From the NCBI GenBank assembly GCA_017501245.1, contig JAFVXI010000035.1, positions 62,001 to 126,000 of the forward strand: a stretch of 64,000 bases of DNA, given 5' to 3'. Shown here piece by piece: positions 44,352 to 52,640 of this stretch; positions within the stretch are counted from its first letter, which is position 1, and the number at the start of each line of letters is the position of its first letter. The notes under the pieces are model-generated. The model searched no databases and was not told the origin of the DNA. It worked only from the letters and a program-made list of their open reading frames with translations. The DNA is from Clostridia bacterium (lineage in GTDB: Bacteria; Bacillota; Clostridia; Oscillospirales; CAG-272). The position numbers were made by a program, and so were the translations under genes.

Positions 44352-44418
44352 TATAACAAGGTTGTAAGTTCATCTTTCAGCACGGATATATTCAGCTATT
44401 TAAAGGAGATCCCCAAAA

Positions 44419-46497
44419 ATGGAAAACGTTTACACCAAAAGCATTCGTAACGTAGCTTTACTCGGTCACAGTGGAGGAGGAAAGACCTCTCTTGCAGAGT
44501 CTATGCTTTATATCTCTAGAGTTACCGAGCGTCTCGGCAACGTCGCTGACGGAAACACGGTTTGCGATTTTGATCCCGAGGAGATCAAGAGAGGATATTC
44601 TATTTCCTCCGCTACCGCACCCTTGCTTTGGAACGGTGCAAAAATAAATATTCTCGACACCCCCGGCTTCTTTGATTTTGAGGGCGAGGTCAGACAGTGC
44701 GTCAGAGTTGCCGACGCAGCTATCATCGTCGTTGACGGTAAGGCAGGCATAGAGGTTGGAACCGAGATCGGTTGGAATCTCGCTTGCGAGGCAGGCATCC
44801 CCAAGGCGTTCTTTATCAACAGATTTGACGACGGCGAGGCACGTTTCTATAAGGTATTTAACGCAGTCCGCGATAAGTACGGTCTTAACGTTTGTCCCAT
44901 TCAGATCCCGATCATCGACGGCGACACCGTTATAGGCTTTGCCAACCTCGTTGAGATGTGCGTTTACACCTTCGAGAAGTCTACCGGTGAGTACGTTCGC
45001 TCCTCCATTCCCGATAAGTTCAAGGACGTTTGCGACGAATATCACAACATTCTTCTTGAGGCTATTGCTCAGACGAGCGACGAGCTGATGGATAAGTTCT
45101 TTAACGAGGAGCCCATCTCCAGAGAGGAAGCTCTCGAGGCTATCCATACCGGCATCATCTCGGGCGATATCGTTCCCGTATTCTGCGGCGCTGCGCTTAA
45201 GAACTGGGGTATCAAGACCTTCCTTGACACTATCTCCGAGTCCTTCCCGAGACCTACCGCTAGAAAGGTAGAGCATATAGTAGATGAAAACGGCGAGATC
45301 TCCGAGATCGCAATTGATATGAACGCACAGGATACCTCCGTGTTCGTATTCAAGACCGTTGCCGATCCCTTCGTTGGTAAGATGTCGCTCTTCAAGGTCA
45401 TGAACGGTAACCTTAAGAAGGATATGGTTCTTAAGAACACCACGACCGGCATCTCCGAGAAGTTCAACAAGATCTTCATGCTCAGAGGAAAGAAGCAGAC
45501 CGACGTCGACGAGTTTGCTTGCGGCGATATCGGTGCTACCGCTAAGCTCGTTAACACCAATACTAACGATACGCTTACCACCTCCTCCGCCAACATCAAG
45601 TACGCTCCTATCGTATATCCGAGACCTTACTATACCATGGCTATCGCTCCTAAGGCTAAGGGCGATGAGGACAGGATCTCCTCCGGTATTGCAAGACTTC
45701 TCGAGGAGGATTGGACCGTTAAGTATGAAAACAACTCCGAGACCAAGCAGCTCACCATCTCCGGTCTTGGCGATATCCATCTCGATATCCTCGTTTCCAA
45801 GCTCAGAAACCGCTATGGCGCAAATGTTGAGCTCACCAAGCCCAGGCTCGCATACCGCGAGACCATCAAGGGCACCGTTGAGGTAGAAGGAAAGCATAAG
45901 AAGCAGTCGGGCGGCTCGGGTCAGTACGGTCACGTTAAGATCAAGTTTGCTCCCGGACAGGATGAGGGACTTACCTTCACCGAGAGCGTGTTTGGCGGCG
46001 CAGTTCCGAAGAACTTCTTCCCCGCAGTTGAAACCGGCTTGCGTGAGTGCATGCAGAAGGGCGTTCTTGCCGGCTATCCCGTAGTTAACCTCGCTGCCGA
46101 TCTCTACGACGGTTCCTATCACGACGTTGACTCTAACGAGATCTCCTTCAAGCTCGCAGCTGCTATCGCTTACCGCGAGGGTCTTCCCAAGGCTAAGCCC
46201 GTTATCCTTGAGCCTGTCGGCGCACTTAAGGTATACATCCCCGATAACTACGTAGGTGATATCCTTGGCGATCTTAACAAGAGACGCGGCAAGGTTATGG
46301 GCATTGAGGCTGATGAAAAGGGTCCCGAGACTCAGATCATCACCGCCGAGGTTCCCTTCGCTGAGATGACCGATTACGTTATCGCTCTCAGAGCCTCCAC
46401 TCAGGGCAGAGGTCGCTTCGACTTCGACTTCATCCGTTATGATGAGGTTCCCGCTTCGCTCACCGACAAGATCGTAGCAGAGGCTAAGAAGGACTGA
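44419..46497 (+). CDS. Elongation factor G-like protein (FusA2)
   Basis: A 692-residue translational GTPase with EF-G domains I-V. G1 is GHSGGGKTS (residues 16-24), G3 is DTPGFFDFEGE (80-90), domain IV begins near KPRLAYRETI and domain V ends at GRGRFDFDF. The G1 with triple Gly and the G3 extension are those of the EF-G paralogue found beside normal FusA in many Clostridia; its role is unclear. G4 reads NRFD (134-137) in place of NKxD. Strong codon bias, a dedicated promoter and a terminator indicate high expression. AAGGAG precedes the ATG. Confidence 0.88.
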   Translation: MENVYTKSIRNVALLGHSGGGKTSLAESMLYISRVTERLGNVADGNTVCDFDPEEIKRGYSISSATAPLLWNGAKINILDTPGFFDFEGEVRQCVRVADAAIIVVDGKAGIEVGTEIGWNLACEAGIPKAFFINRFDDGEARFYKVFNAVRDKYGLNVCPIQIPIIDGDTVIGFANLVEMCVYTFEKSTGEYVRSSIPDKFKDVCDEYHNILLEAIAQTSDELMDKFFNEEPISREEALEAIHTGIISGDIVPVFCGAALKNWGIKTFLDTISESFPRPTARKVEHIVDENGEISEIAIDMNAQDTSVFVFKTVADPFVGKMSLFKVMNGNLKKDMVLKNTTTGISEKFNKIFMLRGKKQTDVDEFACGDIGATAKLVNTNTNDTLTTSSANIKYAPIVYPRPYYTMAIAPKAKGDEDRISSGIARLLEEDWTVKYENNSETKQLTISGLGDIHLDILVSKLRNRYGANVELTKPRLAYRETIKGTVEVEGKHKKQSGGSGQYGHVKIKFAPGQDEGLTFTESVFGGAVPKNFFPAVETGLRECMQKGVLAGYPVVNLAADLYDGSYHDVDSNEISFKLAAAIAYREGLPKAKPVILEPVGALKVYIPDNYVGDILGDLNKRRGKVMGIEADEKGPETQIITAEVPFAEMTDYVIALRASTQGRGRFDFDFIRYDEVPASLTDKIVAEAKKD

Positions 46498-46516
46498 TCC
46501 TAATAACTAAAAAGCA

Positions 46517-46552
46517 AGGTGCGTGAGACCATAGCGTCTCACGCACCTTTTA
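46517..46552 (+). terminator. Terminator of the EF-G-like gene
   Basis: AGGTGCGTGAGAC (46517-46529) pairs with GTCTCACGCACCT (46536-46548), a perfect 13-bp stem followed by TTTATAAT. Confidence 0.85.
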
Positions 46553-46570
46553 TAATACATGTTTTGTAGA

Positions 46571-47341
46571 CTAAACGAGATCCTCGAGTCGTGAGATCAC
46601 GTCGGCAAGAGCGCCCTCCGACGCCATTACCGTAACGTGATCGGCAATAGCCTTAAGAGCCTCAATACCGTCGCCCACCGCAAAGGAAATATCTGCGGCG
46701 GATAGAAGCTCAATATCGTTTTCATAGTCGCCGACGGCAACCGAGATCCTTGCTCCGATTCTTTCCTTTATCCTTCTTATCGCTGCGCCCTTCGAGTGAT
46801 CCCTTCTTAACAGCTCGGTTCCCGTGCTCCAGCTGTTGACTGCGATGAATTTGCCAAGGTCGATCCTATCCAACATAGATTTGATACGGGCTGAATCGCT
46901 CTCGCTATCGGTGATAAGAACGAGCTTGTATATGTTTGCCTCTCTGTATTTATCGAGAATCTCATTGACCGAGCCCGGGCTATGTCTGACGATCTTTTCG
47001 CCATCTCTCAAATAAAGAGCGATCAGCTTTGTCGGCGGACGGTATTTCGCAAGCTCTTCAAGAATAGGGAAGATCTCCTCGCCAAGAAAGCCCTCAAAGA
47101 GCCTCTCGCCGTCCAGCGTAGTGATGATAGCGCCGTTAAGTGTGGCAAGATAGGTGTTTGGTGCAAAATCCGAAAAGCGGTCGAGAAGATAATCAAGAGG
47201 TCTGCCGGAGCAGATGGTAAATCTACCGCCCTCCGACTGAAATCTCTTTATCGCCTCGATATTCTCCCCCGGGATCACGCCGTCCTTGATAACGGTGCCA
47301 TCCCAGTCGGAAACGATAAGAACGCCTTTAAACTTGCTCAT
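46571..47341 (-). CDS. Cof-type HAD-IIB phosphatase
   Basis: A 256-residue haloacid dehalogenase-type phosphatase. Motif I is VSDWDGTVI with the nucleophile Asp, motif II is FTICSGR, and motif IV is VAVGDYENDIELL, with a C2B cap between. Such proteins dephosphorylate sugar phosphates, nucleotides or cofactors such as PLP or FMN; the substrate cannot be read here. I choose ATG 47341 with GGAGG upstream; an upstream in-frame start at 47398 would lack a site. Note that motif I has Trp (DWDGT) where most Cof proteins have Leu/Met (DLDGT). Confidence 0.85.
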   Translation of the reverse strand: MSKFKGVLIVSDWDGTVIKDGVIPGENIEAIKRFQSEGGRFTICSGRPLDYLLDRFSDFAPNTYLATLNGAIITTLDGERLFEGFLGEEIFPILEELAKYRPPTKLIALYLRDGEKIVRHSPGSVNEILDKYREANIYKLVLITDSESDSARIKSMLDRIDLGKFIAVNSWSTGTELLRRDHSKGAAIRRIKERIGARISVAVGDYENDIELLSAADISFAVGDGIEALKAIADHVTVMASEGALADVISRLEDLV

Positions 47342-47520
47342 TGTTGCCTCCGATCGGTTTACTGGTTTAATTATAATAGCCACGCTCGTCCTTGTCAAGG
47401 CGATAAGCGCTTGAGAACAAAATAACTAAGAAACAATAGTGCCGGGAGCAAGTAATTTAAGGTTAATAACCTCGCACGCATATATAATAAACGTAGTACA
47501 TTACCAGAAAGGAATCAGCA

Positions 47521-48552
47521 ATGATCTCAATCGCCGAACATAAGAATTATGAGCTTTTGACCGGCATTACGCCCGCTATGCGTTATGCCGACGGTATGGA
47601 TTTCTCCGAGTGGCAGAAGACCGCCAGAGCAAAGCTCTTTGATATACTTGGTATGAATAAGTATGAAAAGTGTGATCCGCTTTTCAATATCGAATATAAA
47701 ACCGAGACCGACACCTATACGGAATATCGCTTTACGGTTCAGTCCGAGCCTAATTATTTCGTTCCCTCGGTTATGCGCATTCCTAAAGGGATGGAAACGC
47801 AAAAGAATCCCTTGATGCTCTGCCTGCAGGGTCATTCCACCGGCTTCCACATCTCGCTCGGTAAGCCTATCTATGAGGATGATGAGATCACTATCAGCGG
47901 CGGCGACCGTGACTTCTGCGTCAGAGGTGTCGAAGAGGGATACGTCTGCGTTGCGATAGAGCAGAGGGGATTTGGCGAGTGTAAGGGCGGCGAGGAGCTT
48001 CCGAGGGGCTGCCATCTCACCTCGATGGCTGCTATGATGTCGGGCAGATCCACCCTTGGCGAGCGTGCTTGGGACGTTATGCGTGTTCTTGACGCTATTC
48101 TCGAGCACTTTGATTTCATTGACGAAGAAAAGATCTGCCTTATGGGAAACTCCGGCGGCGGAACTGCTACCTACTATACCTGCTGTGTCGACGAGAGGAT
48201 CTCCCTTTGCATGCCCTCGAGCGCTGTTTGCTCTTGGGATATGTCGGTCGGCGTTAAGAGACACTGCACCTGTAACTACGTTGCGGGAATAGCTAAGTAT
48301 TTTGATATGGGTGATCTCGCAGGCCTTATTGCTCCGAGAAAGCTCATTATCGTTCACGGCATTACCGACGTCGGCTTCTATAAGCCCGGCGTTGACAAAT
48401 GCTATGATTTAGCCGAGAAGATGTATGACGTTGCGGGCGTTCCTCAGAATTGCGATCTCGTAACAGGTCCGTTCGGCCATAGATTCTATGCCGATCTTTC
48501 TTGGCCCGTCGTGCATAAGATGATGGGCACGGTTTCTAAAAAGGAGGATTAA
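47521..48552 (+). CDS. Alpha/beta hydrolase (acetyl xylan esterase/dienelactone hydrolase-like), tandem copy 1
   Basis: A 343-residue protein without a signal peptide. The nucleophile elbow is GNSGGG (Ser211), the acid is probably Asp283 in VHGITD, and His320 lies in GPFGHRFY; CLQGHSTG (101-108) would form the oxyanion hole. It is related to the larger COG1073/Abhydrolase_7-like esterases. AAAGGA precedes the ATG. The next gene, 3 bases later, is a diverged copy missing the triad, so the pair may form a complex. Confidence 0.75.
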   Translation: MISIAEHKNYELLTGITPAMRYADGMDFSEWQKTARAKLFDILGMNKYEKCDPLFNIEYKTETDTYTEYRFTVQSEPNYFVPSVMRIPKGMETQKNPLMLCLQGHSTGFHISLGKPIYEDDEITISGGDRDFCVRGVEEGYVCVAIEQRGFGECKGGEELPRGCHLTSMAAMMSGRSTLGERAWDVMRVLDAILEHFDFIDEEKICLMGNSGGGTATYYTCCVDERISLCMPSSAVCSWDMSVGVKRHCTCNYVAGIAKYFDMGDLAGLIAPRKLIIVHGITDVGFYKPGVDKCYDLAEKMYDVAGVPQNCDLVTGPFGHRFYADLSWPVVHKMMGTVSKKED

Positions 48553-48555
48553 GCT

Positions 48556-49539
48556 GTGAATTTCAGTCCCTTGATCAGAAATAGAGAATATATCGCCGGC
48601 TGTAATCCTTCTATGAAGTATGACGGCTCCATGCCCGCAAGCGAATGGCAGAAGAAGGCAAGAAAAGAGCTTTCTTCTCTTATCGGCATTGACGAGATCG
48701 AGAGCTTTCTGCCCGTTTCTACCGTCGTTTCGGAATCCGAGTGCGAGCTTTATAAGGAGATCGTTATCCGCATAGAGACCGAAAGAAACTTCTTCACAAC
48801 GGCAACTCTCAGAGTCCCCGCTGGACTTTCCGCTAAGGCTCCTCTTGCGGTATATCTCGTCGGCAAGACCGAGGATCTTGATGCCGCTCTTAAAGATGAG
48901 GGCTCGGTTTCCGCTCTCGCTCTTGGCCGCGGTATGTGCTTTATGGCACTTGAGCAGCGCAACTTCAACAGCTGCTTCGCCATCACCAACGAGATTTCTC
49001 CCGAGGCATTTACAAGAACTACTTGGTGTGAGTGCTTCCGCTCCTCTATGCGTTCGGCTATGATCGGCAGATCTACCGTCGGCGATAGGGTTTGGGATCT
49101 TATGCGCACCCTTGACGTCGTTCTCGCAAATTATTGCTTTATCGACGCTGATAATATTTCGGTTATCGGTTACAGAGGTAACGGAACCACCGCTTATTAT
49201 GCTGCGGCTGTTGACGAGCGAATTTCTTCTATCGTCGTTTGCTCCTCCGTCTGCAGCTGGAACTCCTCGCTGACCTCCTTCAATCAGTGCTCCTGCCATT
49301 ACGTTCCGAATATCGTAAACAGCTTTAACATGGGAGATATCGGTGGCTTAATTGCTCCGAGACGTATTTCCGTTCTCGCTTATGAGGAGGATGAATATTT
49401 CCCCCTCGAGGGCGTTTCCGAGTCCTATGAGGAGATGAAGAAGGTTTATTCCGCACTTGGAGCCGATAAGGCTTGCGAGCTTGACGTGCTTGCGGGTGAC
49501 GCCATCTTTGATGCTGCGACGTTTATCGCTAAGCTTTGA
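48556..49539 (+). CDS. Alpha/beta hydrolase-like protein without catalytic triad, tandem copy 2
   Basis: A 327-residue paralogue of the preceding gene, alignable from end to end: both share N-terminal SEWQKKAR-type segments, GRSTVGDRVWDLMR, FIDADNISVIG, VDERISSIVV, NMGDIGGLIAPR. The nucleophile Ser211 of copy 1 is replaced by Arg207 (GYRGNG), and the C-terminal region ends LAGDAIFDAATFIAKL with no His at the copy 1 His320 place. The frame is intact, so it looks like a retained pseudoenzyme, not a decaying gene. Start is GTG behind GGAGG, three bases after copy 1, so the two are translationally linked. Confidence 0.75.
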   Translation: MNFSPLIRNREYIAGCNPSMKYDGSMPASEWQKKARKELSSLIGIDEIESFLPVSTVVSESECELYKEIVIRIETERNFFTTATLRVPAGLSAKAPLAVYLVGKTEDLDAALKDEGSVSALALGRGMCFMALEQRNFNSCFAITNEISPEAFTRTTWCECFRSSMRSAMIGRSTVGDRVWDLMRTLDVVLANYCFIDADNISVIGYRGNGTTAYYAAAVDERISSIVVCSSVCSWNSSLTSFNQCSCHYVPNIVNSFNMGDIGGLIAPRRISVLAYEEDEYFPLEGVSESYEEMKKVYSALGADKACELDVLAGDAIFDAATFIAKL

Positions 49540-49570
49540 TCTCTTTTCCTATTACGTATAATTAACGAAT

Positions 49571-49608
49571 AATAAGGCATCCTATCTAGGGTGCCTTATT
49601 TATTTTTT
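49571..49608 (+). terminator. Terminator of the tandem hydrolases
   Basis: AATAAGGCATCC (49571-49582) pairs with GGGTGCCTTATT (49589-49600) with a wobble pair, followed by TATTTTTTC. Confidence 0.85.
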
Positions 49609-49620
49609 CGAGGAAAGCAC

Positions 49621-50166
49621 GTGCCTTTAAATATTATTGATAGAAAAGCCGACCTCTTTATCACCGGGGTCATTGCATCTTTTTGCGGCTGGCTATTTGA
49701 AACCGTTGCGTTTTTATTACTATATAACACACTTGCAGACAGAGGACTGCTGACGCTTCCTCTATGCCCGATCTACGGAACTACTCTTATAATCATATAC
49801 GTGTTAGTCGGAACTCCGATCGGCAGCCGTGTCCTATTGATAAAGAGGTGGCCTCAGGGTTTTCGTTGCATTGTGTATTTTCTGTTCTGTTTTATCTCTA
49901 CCATGCTCATCGAGCATCTCGTAGGCTCACTCTCAGAGCTGATAACAGGAAGAGTGCTCTGGAGCTACGAGAGCTACGAGTATGCGCTCGGCAGATACGC
50001 CTGCCTTGAGATGGGCTTTGCGTGGGGTGTTCTGATCACCGCTATTATGCCCGCCCTTGAGCTTTTGATCCGTGCGGTGGGAAGGCTTGACGAGGGGTTG
50101 AAGAAAAGGCTGTCACTAACATTGCTTTTTGCAATAACGATCGATATGATAGTGAATTTATGCATA
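49621..50166 (+). CDS. PF06541-like putative ABC transporter permease (CmpB type)
   Basis: A 181-residue polytopic membrane protein with about five helices. CGWLFETV near the first helix and RGLLTLPLCPIYG match the PF06541 family, annotated as putative ABC-transporter type IV but with no known transport role. I start at GTG 49621 behind CGAGGAAAG; an upstream GTG at 49591 lies inside the preceding terminator. The stop TAA is at 50167-50169, directly before the tRNA-Ser terminator. Confidence 0.65.
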
Positions 50167-50173
50167 TAAAATG

Positions 50174-50200
50174 AAAAAGAGCACCGCTATTGCAGTGCTC
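50174..50200 (-). terminator. Terminator of tRNA-Ser
   Basis: On the minus strand GAGCAC and GTGCTC (50179-50200) around a 10-base loop are followed by TTTTTCATTTT. Confidence 0.7.
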
Positions 50201-50206
50201 AATGTG

Positions 50207-50297
50207 TGGCGGAGAGAAAGGGATTCGAACCCTTGAAACGGGTTAACGTTTACACGATTTCCAGTCGTGCGCCTTAGACCAACTCGGCCATCTCTCC
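50207..50297 (-). tRNA. tRNA-Ser (GGA)
   Basis: A 91-base class II tRNA. Acceptor GGAGAGA pairs with TCTCTCC (3' end 50211-50217, 5' end 50291-50297), with CCA encoded at 50207-50209. The anticodon arm CACGA-CTGGAAA-TCGTG gives anticodon GGA (codons UCC/UCU). A long variable arm and the TTCGAATCC T-loop are present. It has its own promoter and terminator. Confidence 0.96.
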
Positions 50298-50310
50298 GTG
50301 CGACTTAATA

Positions 50311-50339
50311 ATTATAGCAGATGCTTAAAAAAAAGTCAA
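50311..50339 (-). promoter_or_regulatory. SigA promoter of tRNA-Ser
   Basis: On the minus strand TTGACT (50334-50339), 17 bases, TATAAT (50311-50316), 14 bases from the mature 5' end. Confidence 0.85.
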
Positions 50340-50395
50340 GAGATTTTTTTGATTAATTTTTATAAGTAGCAAAAAATGTATAAAAGGAGCAAAAA

Positions 50396-50551
50396 ATGAA
50401 AAGGGAAGAGAAGAATAGAGTCCCTCATCCACTTGAGGACGGCGCCAAAATGCTTGCCGATTTAAAGATCAACACCGATCCCGATGGCTCATGGACCGGC
50501 GTGCCGCTCGATGAGGACGAAGAGCCTGTGCAGGACGTCGATGACTTATAG
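50396..50551 (+). CDS. Small acidic 51-residue protein of unknown function
   Basis: An open frame of 51 codons from ATG 50396 to TAG 50549-50551, behind AAAGGAG at good spacing. The protein is charged and proline-containing: an N-terminal basic HPLEDGAKML part, then DPDGSWTGVP and an acidic end PVQDVDDL. I have the impression that this PHPLEDGA...DPDGSxTGVP...PVQDxDDL layout recurs in small hypothetical proteins of Clostridia, which would make it a genuine conserved gene; function unknown. A terminator follows at once. It is too short to be found by common length cut-offs. Confidence 0.75.
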   Translation: MKREEKNRVPHPLEDGAKMLADLKINTDPDGSWTGVPLDEDEEPVQDVDDL

Positions 50552-50556
50552 ACTAT

Positions 50557-50595
50557 ATGCGAGGGGGAGACTCCTCGCATAATTATTTATTTTTT
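50557..50595 (+). terminator. Terminator after the 51-residue gene
   Basis: ATGCGAGG (50557-50564) pairs with CCTCGCAT (50573-50580), followed by a T-rich tract with seven T in a row. Confidence 0.8.
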
Positions 50596-50598
50596 TAC

Positions 50599-50627
50599 TT
50601 GACAAAAGGGGCTTGTTTACATATAAT
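50599..50627 (+). promoter_or_regulatory. Consensus SigA promoter of aspartate kinase
   Basis: TTGACA (50599-50604), 17 bases and TATAAT (50622-50627), all perfect. The leader to the ATG at 50708 is only about 75 bases, too short for a lysine riboswitch. Confidence 0.9.
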
Positions 50628-50707
50628 GATATTATGAAATTTTGAAAAGGCTAGACCCTTGCCTTTGATGAGTGTCATTAGTAAAATACTGGTATTGGAG
50701 AAAGAAA

Positions 50708-52021
50708 ATGGGTTTAAAGGTTTTAAAGTTTGGAGGAAGCTCGCTCGCGGATGCTGATCATTTCAGAGCCGTCGCCGAGATCGTTAAGGCGGATCCCGAG
50801 CGTCGCTACGTTGTAGCATCGGCGCCCGGCAAGCGCAGCTCCACCGATGAAAAGGTTACGGATATGCTCTATAACTGCTATGAGATGGCAGCAGATGAGC
50901 GTGATATATCCGAGGTTTTCGATGCTATCAAGCAGCGCTACGATGATATAATCGAGGGGCTCGGCATCGATCTTGATCTCACTGAGGTTTATGATAAGAT
51001 CAAGCATTCCTTCTTACATAACTCGGGTAGAGATTACGTTGCTTCGAGAGGCGAGTATCTTAACGCTATGATCCTCGCTAAGTATCTCGATTACACCTTC
51101 ATCGATGCAAGAAAGTGCATCTTCTTTAACGATGACGGTGCTTTTGACGCTGAGAAGACTAATCAGGTGCTCAGCTCCTATCTCGCTAAGACTCCTAAGG
51201 CTGTCATCCCCGGTTTCTATGGCTCTATGCCTAACGGAACCATCAAGACCTTCTCTCGCGGAGGCTCTGACATTACCGGCTCTATCGTTGCACGTGCGGC
51301 TTCTGCGACCATTTATGAGAACTGGACTGACGTTTCCGGCTTCCTTATGGCCGACCCCAGGTGCATAAAGGATCCTGCCGTGATCAACACTATCACCTAC
51401 AAGGAGCTCAGAGAGCTTTCTTATATGGGTGCGACCGTTCTTCACGAGGATGCGATTTTCCCCGTAAGATATGCAAAGATCCCGATCAATATCAAAAACA
51501 CCAATCGTCCCGAGGATAGAGGAACCTTCATCGTGCCCGACACCGATGAGATCCCCGAGCACGTTATTACCGGTGTTGCCGGCAGAACGGGCTTCTCGAC
51601 TATCACGCTTGAAAAGGATATGATGAACTCCGAGCTCGGCTTCGGCAGACGTGTTCTTCAGGCTATTGAGGAAAACGGCGTTTCCTTTGAGCATTTCCCC
51701 TCGGGTATAGATACCATGACCGTCGTAATGGCAACAGCGGATCTTCAGAAGAAGCGCGGCGATATTATGGCGTCTATCTGCAAGGCTGTAAACCCCGATA
51801 ACATCTTCACTGAGGACAATCTTGCGCTTATCGCAATCGTTGGCCGCGGTATGGTCAAGGCGAAGGGAACTGCTGCGCGCATCTTTACGGCGCTTGCGGA
51901 TGCGGGAGTTAACATCAGGATGATAGATCAGGGCTCCTGCGAGCTTAACATCATCGTCGGCGTTGACGAGCACGATTATATCCCTGCACTCAAGGCCATT
52001 TATAGCGAGTTTGTAAAATAA
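50708..52021 (+). CDS. Aspartate kinase
   Basis: A 437-residue enzyme phosphorylating aspartate, the first step to lysine, threonine and methionine. The N-terminal KVLKFGGSSLAD is the kinase signature, and FSRGGSDITGSIVARA the aspartate/ATP site. Two ACT domains follow (about 300-437, with EKDMMNSELGFGRRVL and NIRMIDQGSCELNIIVGV), so feedback control by lysine or threonine is likely. It resembles the shorter Clostridia ThrA/LysC single-function kinases. I start at ATG 50708 behind GGAG. It stands alone, with a consensus promoter and a long hairpin terminator. Confidence 0.94.
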   Translation: MGLKVLKFGGSSLADADHFRAVAEIVKADPERRYVVASAPGKRSSTDEKVTDMLYNCYEMAADERDISEVFDAIKQRYDDIIEGLGIDLDLTEVYDKIKHSFLHNSGRDYVASRGEYLNAMILAKYLDYTFIDARKCIFFNDDGAFDAEKTNQVLSSYLAKTPKAVIPGFYGSMPNGTIKTFSRGGSDITGSIVARAASATIYENWTDVSGFLMADPRCIKDPAVINTITYKELRELSYMGATVLHEDAIFPVRYAKIPINIKNTNRPEDRGTFIVPDTDEIPEHVITGVAGRTGFSTITLEKDMMNSELGFGRRVLQAIEENGVSFEHFPSGIDTMTVVMATADLQKKRGDIMASICKAVNPDNIFTEDNLALIAIVGRGMVKAKGTAARIFTALADAGVNIRMIDQGSCELNIIVGVDEHDYIPALKAIYSEFVK

Positions 52022-52090
52022 AAGGGGAGAGTAGCGTTTGCCGTTCTCAAGGTGGCGACGTTGCGGTGAAAATATCCTCTTTATAAAACG

Positions 52091-52139
52091 AAAAGAGATA
52101 ACATTTCGGCGATGTAAAACCGATCTGTTATCTCTTTTT
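52091..52139. terminator. Long hairpin terminator after aspartate kinase, possibly bidirectional
   Basis: AAAAGAGATAACA (52091-52103) pairs with TGTTATCTCTTTT (52126-52138), with a second small pairing (CGGC...CCG) in the loop. T-runs are present on both strands, so it could also end a leftward transcript of the structured region at 52.15-52.64 kb. Confidence 0.8.
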
Positions 52140-52149
52140 CAAAAGAAAG

Positions 52150-52640
52150 GGAAGAGTAGGGCGAATGCGTCGAATTGCTGAAGCTATATATAAAGTGATA
52201 GCCGATCAGCGATAGCAATTTTGCAACGGTATAACCCATCCACTGTTTGGCTGCGCAAGGGAAGAGAAGCAGGCTATCAGCCCTACCTTGCACGTTTCGT
52301 TGTGGATAGTGATGAGTGATAATGCCCGCTCCGATAATTCCCTTTAGATATGAAAGCGATTAATACGTGCATACGAATGTGTGTAAGTAGCGATCTTATG
52401 CTTTAGATATAAGTGATATATATTTTCGCATTACAGCTGAGGGCGACTATCAATAAAGTGATTTACTAACGCATACTCCCTACTGAAAGCACCTTATCTG
52501 CCCCGATGGGTAAAGGAATGTATTTATCCGTCTGATATACGAGGCGAAGGGTAGACTTGACTAACCGACAGAAAACCACGGCTTTTTAATAAAAGCGAAG
52601 ATTTAGATCTCGGTAGGGTGGCGTGTCAAAATATGTATCC
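52150..52640. ncRNA. Candidate large structured noncoding RNA, orientation undecided
   Basis: About 490 bases with no plausible reading frame but many complementary segments. These are GTAGGGC (52156-52162) with GCCCTAC (52280-52286); inside it AATTGCT (52173-52179) with AGCAATT (52214-52220) and GCTAT (52183-52187) with ATAGC (52198-52202); TAATGC (52320-52325) with GCATTA (52428-52433), enclosing CTTAT/ATAAG (52395-52413); CCCTACTG (52478-52485) with CGGTAGGG (52611-52618), enclosing GCTTTT/AAAAGC (52581-52596). The nested arrangement is RNA-like. I matched it to no known class: tmRNA, SRP RNA, 6S RNA and group I/II introns do not fit, and only one short stretch recalls RNase P RNA. Confidence 0.4.

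Noticed and set aside
44458-46122. 554-codon open frame antisense to the EF-G-like gene
   Set aside because: Mirror of codon bias in a well-supported gene; no ribosome binding site and no recognisable protein content.
49591-49620. Upstream start for the PF06541-like protein
   Set aside because: It lies in the 3' arm of the preceding terminator; GTG 49621 has a proper ribosome binding site.
50628-50707. Lysine riboswitch upstream of aspartate kinase
   Set aside because: Leader after the consensus promoter is only about 75 bases; a lysine riboswitch needs about 170 or more.
52150-52640. RNase P RNA (rnpB)
   Set aside because: The ACAGAAA...CGGCTT stretch and a preceding TAGA...TGACT recall the 3' conserved part, but there is no GAGGAAAGTCC-like 5' partner and no CR-II/CR-III match in the region.
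52600-52640. T-box leader (AGGGTGGC near 52615)
   Set aside because: The required ACCGCG continuation, the specifier region and a downstream aminoacyl-tRNA or amino-acid gene on the same strand are missing.
52150-52640. tmRNA, SRP RNA or group I/II intron
   Set aside because: No tRNA-like ends with CCA, no SRP tetraloop domain, no intron core sequences or intron-encoded protein.
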